From positions 261,865-325,864 of the forward strand of contig JAVLUZ010000411.1 in NCBI GenBank assembly GCA_036768485.1: 64,000 bases of DNA. Direction: 5' to 3'. The translations under genes and the position numbers were made by a program. This stretch comes from Mermis nigrescens. Taxonomy: Eukaryota > Nematoda > Enoplea > Mermithida > Mermithidae. Of this stretch, positions 55,819-64,000 are shown piece by piece; position 1 is the first letter of the stretch; each line of letters starts with the position of its first letter. Under the pieces are notes generated by a model. It ran no database searches. It worked only from the letters and a program-made list of their open reading frames with translations, and was not told where the DNA came from.

Positions 55819-57112
55819 CTTGCAAGAAAAAATGCTCCGATGGATCAAAATAGGTAGAATATACTTGGAACAAAGAATTATCAAGGACGTAAAAGGAGGG
55901 GACTAGAAAAAGCTACAAATGTCACAAAATTTGCTAAAACTCAGAAATTTCCTAAACAAAGAAAAAATGAAAGTAAGTAAATCAAAGAAAAAACCTACCT
56001 GTGCCTAAAACTGCAAGATCTGCTAAAAATCTGACTTTTTCTAAGCAACGCAAAAATCGAAGTATATTCTGCGGCCTGCAGAAGAAAGCAGCATCATGTC
56101 GAACAAAGATAAAACATTGGGCTAGATAACTGAACCACTCACTCTGCAAAAGCAGATTTCGCCATAGCTGAGCAGCGCCATGTTGCAATATTTTTCTGGG
56201 TCAAAAAATAGTAATTATGGTTATTTTGGAAAAACGGCAATTTTCGACGTTTCTGATTGAACACTGGTGCATACCCCTAACCTCCCATGCCTAATGGTTA
56301 TCAGTTTACATGGGCAGGAATGAAATCCGGGTGGTCTGGTGGGATTAAACGCCCGAAGAGTACTGAATGGACGCATGCATTATATAGAAATCACAGTCTT
56401 TCGTTGCGGTATCGCAAATAATCATAGGAAATAACTTTTTGTAATATTTATCTAGCCACAATATCGAATAAATTAACGTTGCAAGTGATTAGCAAAAACG
56501 CAGATTTGAGATTTATTTTATAAGCTTTATATTAGGCATTGGACACCATACCTAGACGTAGGGGGTTTGGGTAGTATGTACCCCAAAGCAAAATACCCAA
56601 CAGGAAAACGCAAATACCCAACAATACCTCCAGAATTCAATTTTTTAAATCTTTCTGCTCTTTTTGGGTTTTTTTTGGTAGGTACCAATAGATAGAGCTC
56701 GACAAGAAACGTTCAAAAATGGTGTTTTCTTCGCCATAGCACTATTTTTAAGGCCAATATTCCAATTTGAAAAACCCCCTCAGAATTCTGGAACCACCCA
56801 CTGTATGGTGGACAATATGAGAAGGTTCACCTATTTCTTTCAGAGGCCGCAGAATGTACTTCGATTTTTGCGTTGCTTAGAAAAAGTCTGATTTTTAGCA
56901 GATCTTGCAGTTTTAGGCACAGGTAGGTTTTTTCTTTGATTTACTTACTTTCATTTTTTCTTTGTTTAGGAAATTTCTGAGTTTTAGCAAATTTTGTGAC
57001 ATTTGTAGATAGGAGCTTTTTCTAGTCCCCTCCTTTTACGTCCTTGATAATTCTTTGTTCCAAGTATATTCTACCTTTTTTGTTCCATCGGAGCATTTTT
57101 TCTTGCTAGTAC
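55819..57112. mobile_element. Foldback family A element with about 270-bp inverted ends
   Basis: Left arm 55819-56081 and right arm 56845-57112 are near-identical reverse complements (ends GCAAGAAAAAATGCTCCGAT and complement; inner ends at GCGGCCTGCAG/GAGGCCGCAG). It is the longest-armed member. A MITE family B copy sits inside. It interrupts the penton pseudogene. Confidence 0.8.
56530..56830. mobile_element. MITE family B copy nested in family A element
   Basis: From 'caccatacctagacgtaggggg' to 'ggaaccacccactgtatggtg', with 'gaattcaattttttaaat' and 'agctcgacaagaaacgtt' landmarks. The CACCATAC/GTATGGTG ends form an inverted pair. Confidence 0.65.
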
Positions 57113-57412
57113 CCAACTTTTTGTTAGCAAAAAATAGTACTTATTCCTATATTTGTCAGTGTTGTAGCGAATGTCATCAGGTATTGCTTCCACCTTAGCA
57201 ATTTATACTTGCATTGTGTATGAATTATATTCCGACTCCGCGCGTTTGCAATATTATTTAGCTGAAGTTCGAAGCAGCATTATTTTCTGTGCTCAAGCTG
57301 GAATTCACTTATCGCTTCTGATCGTTGCTTACTTCGACCATGATGCAACTTCAACAAATAATCTCACGTTTTGTCATTTTACTTCTCGCTAACTCTTATT
57401 TAGTCTGATAAA

Positions 57413-59197
57413 GTTCATTGTAAACAAACGCGCCCAACTGGCATCTCACACTTGATTTATTGTTTTTTTGAATTTAAGAAAAATATTATGTTTTGCAAGG
57501 CTCTAGGTCAAAAGTTCATATGCAGTGTTTACTTACATACACAGAATGCACAGAAGATTTTAGTCGGATACGTAAATCTGATATTACGCGGATATTACAA
57601 TCAACATTTATAATGACATTACGTCTCAACAATGGTCTGATGACAAATTAACATTAGGTGTAAAACAGTTTACAATACTGTTGTGTAAAAAATGTGTCTA
57701 ACCGACTTCTCACACTTGATTCCTTGAAAATTTCTAGTCAAAAGGAAAAAATTATATTTCCGCAAGGCTCTAAAACGAAGATTAATATGTAGTGTAAACG
57801 ATATGTTAACACCTAGTGTAAAAAAGATTTCAGTCAGAATCGTAATTTTAATATTGTTTCGATATTACGACCAACTTTTATGAATTTAGTAAGTCTCCAT
57901 AAAGTAAGGATAAATTAACATTGGTTTAAACCACTTTACTGAACTGTTGAGTGTAAACATACGCGCCAAAATCGCTTATCGAATTTGGTTTCAGGTTCAT
58001 TAACAGACTTGAGAATCGTGTCCCTGACTCATAACCGGAGAAGCTGGCAGAAAGAAACAAGACAAAAACCTGTTTAAAGCACCCCATTCTCGACTTTACA
58101 CTCGCTTAGTATTGGTTTAGACATACGCGATTCGCTATGACATACACCCCATATAAGGCACTTTATTTTTATTCTATTGGACCTATCCTGACTTCTGATT
58201 GGAGAAATAGGCGAACAAAACCCAAACAAAGACATATTTTCCATCATTCAGAACATTGTAAACTTTAAAAATCCGTACCGTATCCCCTATTGAGTGTAAA
58301 GAAATTCGGTTTGGTACAGTTTGTAGCTTTCAAGTCGTAGTACTTTCTATGTGCAAAAATTCTGTTGCAAAAATTATTCGATATGATTTACCAATCAAAA
58401 TTGGGGAAAAAACGTGTTTTTTCGCCCATTTTTTCACGTCCGATTTCGAACTTTACACCCCCATAAATAACTCAATATTGCGTTTTTTTGAACGCGGTTT
58501 GCTGCGACGTGTAGCCCCTAGAAGCTGCCTGATTACTGTTATACTTATTTAAATCCAACTCATACGCGGAAAAAGCTGGCAGAGAATTCTTAGTTAAATT
58601 CTGTTTTTTACACCATCGACTAGAGTGTAAACTTTAAACCCCAGGACCTAACTCCCTATTGCGCGTAGAAAAGTCTGCTTGTAGGCAGATTGTAGCCCTT
58701 GATCCGCTCTACATTTCTGTCAGAAAACATTTATAAAAACTCATAACCGGAGTTAGTATCAGACATAGACAAGTTGAAAACTCGACCAAAATGTGCTTTT
58801 TCACCCCCAGATTTTCGCACTCTTTACACTACCCATTCGAGAACTAATGCGAATTTCAACAAACAAAAAAAAACGTACTGGAGCATCCCTTCCTCTACAA
58901 ATCTGTGCCATTAATTCATTTGACGAGTCAATACTGAGTTGTCCACATGCCGCCTAAAAAACCTCCCAAAATTTATCCTATGTTATAACGTTACACAAAA
59001 ACTTTACACCTTCTTTACACAGCCAGTTTTGAGTTGTCAAGAAAAACAAAAAAACACGGGCAGCAAATTTTTTTATTATCTTTCTTTCAAAAAAAACCGC
59101 ACCTTCCAGAAGTGTCCCGTTATAGGTGTAGGGGGGGTGCACAGGTGTTAGGGGTACCCAAGTATATTATAGGTACCGCGCTAACGCGCTACCTATG
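57413..59197. mobile_element. 'gtgtaaac' repeat family, copy 3
   Basis: Closely parallels 21100-22615, including 'ctttacacccccataaataactcaatattgcgttttttt' and the terminal hairpin TAGGTACCGCG..CGCGCTACCTA. It ends exactly where penton sequence resumes (59198), which fixes the family's 3' boundary at '..ctacctatga'. 57113-57412 between it and the foldback element is unassigned AT-rich sequence. Confidence 0.65.
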
Positions 59198-61333
59198 ATA
59201 TCTTGCCCGAGGAATAAGCAATTTTTGTTGCACATTGTTTTTTATATCATAAAATTGTATCATATTCTGCTCCACGGAAACATTGTGCCAGCATTTGCAT
59301 AAATTATTTTTAACCCTGAGCTAGGGTTTATTTCACAAACCTCCACCCTAAATTCATTAATGAACACATAACTTCATCCATGTCATCAGCATTGATCTAA
59401 AAATTTGTAAAATTTTAAAATTTTCTTGTAAAATTCCAACAATTTTGTAAAGTTTAAAATATCTTTTGTAAAATTTGGAATATTTCTCGTAAAGTTTTAA
59501 ATATCTTTGTAAAGTTTAGAATATTTTTTGTAAACTTTGGAATATTTTTTGTATAGTTTGGAATATTTTTTGTAAAATTTGGAATATTTTTTGTAAAGTT
59601 TGGAATATTTTTTGTAAAATTTGGAATAAATTTTACATGCTTGAGCATGGTACTTTTGCAAAGTCTGGAATATGTTTTGTAATTTTTGGAATATTTTTTG
59701 TAAAGTTTGGAATATTTTTTGTAAAGTTTGGAATATTTTTTGTAAAGTTTGGAATATTTTTCGTAAAGTTTGGAATATTTTTTTGTAAACTTTGGAAATT
59801 TTTGTAAAGTTTGGAATATTTTGTATTTAATATGCATTTCTCATATCCTGAATGAGGTCATGTATATTTAAATATCTTGCTAAAGGAATAAGCAATTTTT
59901 GTCGCACATTATTTTTATATCATAAAATTGTATCATATTCTTCTCCTCGGAAACATTGTGCCATGTATTTGCATAAATTATTTTTAACCCTGAGCTAGGG
60001 TCTACTTTACAAACATCCACCCAAAATTCATTAATGACTACATAACTTCATCCATGTCATAAGTATCGATCTAAAAATTTGTAAAGTTTTAAAATTTTCT
60101 TGTAAAATTTCAACAATTTTGTAAAGTTCAAAATATCTTTTGTAATGTTTTGGAATATTTTTCGTAAAGTTTTAAATATTTTTGAAAAGTTTAGGATATT
60201 TTTTGAAAAGTTTAGAATATTTTTTGTAAACTTTGGAATATTTTTTGTAAAGTTTGGAATATTTCTTGTAAAATTTGGAATATTTTTTGTAAAGTTTGGA
60301 ATATTTTTTGTAAAATTTGGAATAAATTTTACACGCTTAAGCATAGTACTTTAGCAAAGTTTGGAATATTTTTTGTAAAATTTGGAATATTTTTTGTAAA
60401 ATTGGAATATTTTTTGTTAAATTTGGAATATTTTTTGTAAAGTTTGGAATATTTTTTGAAAACTTTGGTATATTTTTTTGTAAACTTCGGGAATTTTTGT
60501 AAAGTTTGGAATATTTTGTATTTAATATGCATTTCTCATATCTTGAATGAGGTCATGTATATTTAAATATCTTGCTTGAGGAATAAGCAATTTTTCTCGC
60601 ACATTGTTTTTTATATCATAAAATTGTATCATATTCTTCTCCTTGGAAACATTGTGCCATGTATTTGCATAAATTATTTCTAACCTTGAGTTAGGGTTTA
60701 CTTTGCAAACCTCCTACCAAAATTCATTAATGAAGACATAACTTTATCCATGTCATCAGTATTGATCTAAAAATTTGTAAAGTTTTTAAATTTTCTTGTA
60801 AAATTCCAACAATTTTGAAAAGTTTAAAATATCTTTTGTAATGTTTTGGAATATTTCTCGTAAAGTTTTAAATATTTTTGAAAAGTTTAGAATATTTTCT
60901 GTAAAGTATGGAATATTTTTTGTAAAGTTTGGAATATTTTTTGTAAAATATGGAATAGTTTTTGTAAAGTTTGGAATATTTTTTCGTAAAATTTGGAATA
61001 AATTTTACACGCTTAAGCAGAGTACTTTTGCAAAGTTTGAAATATTTTTTGTAAAATTTGGAATATTATTTGTAAAGTTTGGAATATTTTTTGTAAAATT
61101 TGGAATATTTTTTGTAAAGTTTGGAATATTTTTTGTAAAATTTTGAATAAATTTTACATGCTTAAGCATAGTACTTTTGCAAAGTTCGGAATATTTTTTG
61201 TAAAGTTTGGAATGTTTTTTGTAAAGATTGGAATATTTTTTGAAAAGCTTGGGATATTTTTTTTTGTAAAGTTTGGAATATTTTTTGTAAAGTTTGGAAT
61301 ATTTTTGTTAAATTTGGAAATTTCTGTATTCAG
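59198..61333. repeat. Higher-order satellite: penton fragment plus 21-bp minisatellite, three units
   Basis: Penton-derived blocks start near 59198, 59831 and 60526 (inverse of 'catgacctcat', 'gaggaataagcaattttt' and neighbours). Each is followed by a shared 'taaccctgagctagggt..' segment, 'atgac.acataacttcatccatgtcat', and a tract of TTTGGAATATTTTTTGTAAAG units with small variants. Periods are about 630, 695 and 808 bp; the last ends at a stub 'tatgcatttctca' at 61334. A short 'aataaattttaca.gctt.agca.agtactttt.gcaaag' interruption recurs inside the tracts. Long open frames on both strands here follow from the 21-bp period and lack of stops and are not genes. Confidence 0.8.
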
Positions 61334-61336
61334 TAT

Positions 61337-61585
61337 GCATTTCTCAAGCATCGTTGACACTATTTTATATGCCGTATGCAATTCATGCTCCTGTTTTGCA
61401 CCTGTAAGGATTGATGTTCCGCTTGTGAGCAATACAAAGGTAACATTGTGAAATTTGTAGACTAATCCTTGAAACAGTTTTACTTCATTTATGCATTTCC
61501 TTGTCGTCAGTTCATAAAATTTGCAAAGATTAATGCAGACCCCTAAATTTGCCAAATCTGCAAACATATGAGAGTAGTACAGCAT
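61337..61585 (-). pseudogene. TATA-binding-protein-like half domain, fragment
   Basis: About 80 codons from ATG 61585 resemble the second repeat of the TBP fold. They include KLFQGLVYKF followed by FVLLTSGTSILTGAKQEHEL and a helix ending STMLEK, matching in order and spacing the strand, strand with S-G, T-G-A-K turn, and long helix of TBP. A cysteine-containing N-terminal stretch (LANLGVCINLCKFYELTTR) fits the start of that repeat. The frame then runs into the minisatellite. Only one of the two TBP repeats is present, and the DNA-contacting Phe pairs are not clearly preserved. It may derive from a viral or transposon-borne TBP relative, given the Maverick sequence next to it, or from a host gene. 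Fragment status is clear; the homology is judged by eye. Confidence 0.55.
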
Positions 61586-61594
61586 GCCCTTCTG

Positions 61595-61805
61595 GAGTCT
61601 CCATGCTGAAGCATACTACATGTTGAAGCATAGGCGCAAAGCGCCGAGCTCAGTACACTTGTACTTGAAGGCACAAGTGCACTGTACCCCTTGAAGTACC
61701 AGGGCAAGCTGGGGCGAGCTAGCCCTGGGGGAGGGGGTTCGGGCCATACCCCTTGGAGTCCCAGAGCTAGCTGGGGCGAGCTAGCTCGGGGGCCCAGGCT
61801 GTTCA
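61595..61805. repeat. GC-rich hairpin module, copy 3
   Basis: Contains 'catgctgaagcatactacatgttgaagcatagg', GGCGCAAAGCGCC, GTACACTTGT..ACAAGTGCAC, and a near-duplication of CAAGCTGGGGCGAGCTAGCC (61706 and 61772). Related to 8340-8460 and 54735-55080. Confidence 0.5.
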
Positions 61806-62429
61806 GCCTGAGCATTTTCTCTGCAATTCGGTCGAATGTAAAGGAGACTTGAAACATCATTTTCACGGGTTTAACTAGGAAGTATGATTCACCATCACTT
61901 GAACTAAACTAAATTTTCATAAATCGAGCTATCATCATTACTTTTTGTTGCTAAGTCGTATAAATTAAAGGCAGGTAGCACCGATCGGTTATTTCTTTTG
62001 ATCTATTGTTGCATGAATTTTCACAACATCGTTTAGGTTCATCACTACATACATACTTTCGTTTAATCATATTACGGAAAATCGAACCTAAGCTACTACA
62101 CTTCAGTTCCAATGAAGAAAAAAATGCTCAGCAATAGATACTTGGTAGATTTATATTATTGCTAGTTATAAATGCATATGCACATGTACAGAAAACAAAA
62201 ACTCCTGAATCTATAAGTGATCGATAGTGATCTATAAGTGAATAATTTTTCTTACTTTCATGTCCACAGTATACCAGTCAGCATTGAAGATGAAAAATGC
62301 AACAACAAAAAATAATATATTTTTCGATACATTTTTTATCTTGTCTTTGCCTTTTTCCTTAAAAATAAATAGGAGTAAGAGCTTAGTCTTATACTTTGCT
62401 ACTCGAAGAGTTCAGTCTTGTATTTTGCA

Positions 62430-64000
62430 ATGCTTTCAATTCAAGACTTGCCACGTGAAGTTAAGCGTAACATTTTTAGATCATTAGATTTTCGTAGTAA
62501 AGCCAATATATCGCAGTGTTCATCAGAATGGTTAAGCTTGTTAGGGGATCGTTTATCACCTGTTGATAAAAATTTAACGCTAAGTATTACATATTCGATG
62601 ACTGGTAGTCGTGATCGGGATGAATATTGGTTGAGTTTCAGACCCGGTAACTTAAAGAACGATCCCTCTCTATGGCCAGTAGAGCATAAATCGCTCATTG
62701 AACTAATGGTATTCGATCAAAGGATTTCGAGAATGCCAACAAAAGAACTTATTGAAGTAATTGAAGACTTGATGTTAATTGCTAATCCGGCAACTGTGAA
62801 GCTGAACAGTGAGTTTTTGAATAATTAGTCTGTATTTTTCTGTAACATATTCATAGAGAATGTCACGTGTCAAAAAGTTATATTTCTCATGTTTTATGCG
62901 ATATTTTCACAATGTATTTAAATATGTTTAGTCCTAATGATAATGATACTGATAATTGTGATAGAAAATACTAAAAATTTGTTAATAATCATGGTATTTT
63001 GGTAATCGTAAATGAAGTCAGTGATACGCTGTATGTATTTTTTCCGAGAGTCTGTAGAATGTTTTGCGCTCACTAAAAATGTTCATTTACCCTTCTTATA
63101 TTCATTATATTAATAGTGAGCACTGATTTGTTAGTGATTGATATGCTAAATTCATAGAAATATGACTTGTAGTGATATTATTAAACTTTTTACCTAGCTG
63201 TCTATCAACTCTTATTTATTCAATGGCAAATTTAAAAAAATATCCTGCTTCTTATAAAAATTAAGAATTCGAAATTTTTCAAAATTTCTCTGGACCGTAC
63301 GTTAAAAACACATCATCTAGACTAAATTCTGAATAAAATTTGTTTTACACTTTTTATTCATTTGCTTTGACGTCTTAAATTTAGAAAATTTTTACAGGTA
63401 TCGCTTTTAACGAGTCGTGGGGGCGTTTGCTTTTGCCGTTCTTTGAAAAGGATGGTGACGAAAAAAGTTTGGTCTTTGATGATGTTACGATTGAGTCGCC
63501 GGTTTGGATAACACTGAGCAAATGTTGCGTAAAAGATGTAACATTAGAAAACTGCTTTATTGATTTTGATGTCGTCAAATTAGTGCGCAGATTGAATCCT
63601 AAGAATCTGCTTATCACTAACAGTAATCTGTGCGCGCGTTCAAATGGTGCTATCTTTGGAGTTGTCACTAATTCGAAGCGATTAGAGTATTTGCGTTTAG
63701 ATATACTTAATTATCATGAATCTGATGTAGCCTTAAAAATACGCACGTGTTTTGCAAATGCAGTGAACTTATTACGTACTCGAAATGCGAAATGTACTGT
63801 AACTTTTGAAGCGCTACAGCTAGGACTGGCTTCAATGCGAGCATTTGATACAGTCATGGAACCGCTAGTTAGTCACGGTGTTAATGTGTATGTCTTAGAT
63901 TTTAAAAGAACTACGCGACCAAAGTGGAATACGAAAATATTTAATTCGGAAAATTTAATAACCTTACGCAATTTGAATCAATGTGACGTTTTCTTATTAA
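62430..64000 (+). CDS. F-box protein, first two exons, runs off the window
   Basis: F-box proteins recruit substrates to SCF ubiquitin ligases through Skp1. Exon 1 (62430-62808) opens with MLSIQDLPREVKRNIFRSLD and continues with SKANISQCSSEWLSLL, the F-box pattern (Leu-Pro, Ile-Phe, then Cys..Trp) within the first 40 residues. The donor is GTGAGT at 62809. Exon 2 starts at 63398 after 'ttttacag', phase 1+2, and stays open for 603 bases to the end of the window. Exon 2 has leucine-rich-repeat-like spacing (VTLENCFIDF, KNLLITNSNLC, RLEYLRLDIL), so an F-box/LRR-type substrate domain is likely but not shown. The earlier TTG in frame is not used because the first ATG is 62430. Low-complexity AT sequence lies upstream; no promoter was identified. 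Confidence 0.8.

Larger units (their letters stand above)
55279..59310 (-). pseudogene. Second Maverick penton gene, frameshifted and split by nested insertions
   Basis: The C-terminal two thirds of a penton gene, close to that at 6692-7471, is at 55279-55818. It has a one-base deletion near 55490 (after DIVEPQIVG) that breaks the frame. The match stops abruptly at 55818 and resumes at about 59198 with the preceding codons (the inverse of 'gaggaataagcaattttt'), fading near 59310. The 3.38 kb between is a foldback family A element followed by a 'gtgtaaac' repeat copy. The first 35 or so codons are missing or diverged beyond recognition. No other Maverick gene lies next to it, so this may be a gene fragment that moved alone. 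Confidence 0.85.

Noticed and set aside
59454..61451. Open frames of 95-127 codons on both strands with Lys/Tyr/Phe repeats
   Set aside because: They are translations of the 21-bp minisatellite, open because the period is a multiple of three.

Overview
The window looks like nuclear DNA of an invertebrate animal, most likely a nematode. The gene fragments that can be read are an astacin metalloprotease, a tandem ShK-domain protein, a Wnt ligand and an F-box protein. All have short phase-compatible exons with GT..AG introns and T-rich acceptors. ShK plus astacin families and the very repeat-rich, AT-rich setting would suit a large-genome nematode (an enoplean such as a mermithid is a guess). 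Species cannot be fixed from sequence alone.

Region 1 (1-7.7 kb) is the capsid half of a Maverick/Polinton (adintovirus-like) virus-like element. In order on the plus strand it holds: the end of a packaging ATPase, a small basic protein, a small acidic/helical protein, a glycine-rich pVI/pX-like protein, the major capsid protein candidate (F54H12.2-like), an adenain-like protease and the penton/minor capsid protein. Several genes are preceded by the same TATA-like motif, CTATAAATACT. The copy is decaying: the ATPase, basic protein and helical protein carry stops or frameshifts, the protease has Leu where the catalytic His is expected, and a full-length RTE-type LINE (627-3811, 11-bp target duplication) has landed just after one promoter. 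The capsid, pVI/pX-like and penton genes remain open. Polymerase B and integrase are not in the window.

Region 2 (7.7-22.6 kb) is mostly nested non-coding mobile DNA: foldback elements whose inverted ends are themselves arrays of short tandem repeats, MITE-like elements, a Penelope 3' end, and a long 'gtgtaaac' repeat family. One ShK exon lies at 14.1-14.4 kb (minus).

Region 3 (22.7-28.7 kb, minus) is an astacin gene with four exons whose reading phases agree; its first intron hosts a 1.34-kb foldback element with a 10-bp target duplication. Region 4 (28.8-44.3 kb) is again repeats, including two copies of an element ending in palindromes around GATATC. Region 5 (44.4-47.3 kb, minus) holds the last two exons of a Wnt gene.

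Region 6 (48-61.8 kb) holds a 992-bp near-perfect palindrome made of two Penelope 3' ends with GIY-YIG endonuclease sequence, and a second, broken Maverick penton gene split by 3.4 kb of nested insertions. Next comes a satellite in which a penton gene fragment alternates with 21-bp minisatellite tracts, and then a fragment resembling the second half of TATA-binding protein. Region 7 (62.4 kb to the end, plus) is the start of an F-box gene that runs off the window.

The host genes have no evident functional link with each other. The viral genes form one capsid/maturation module. The main story is a Maverick whose pieces have been copied, broken and amplified into satellite DNA.
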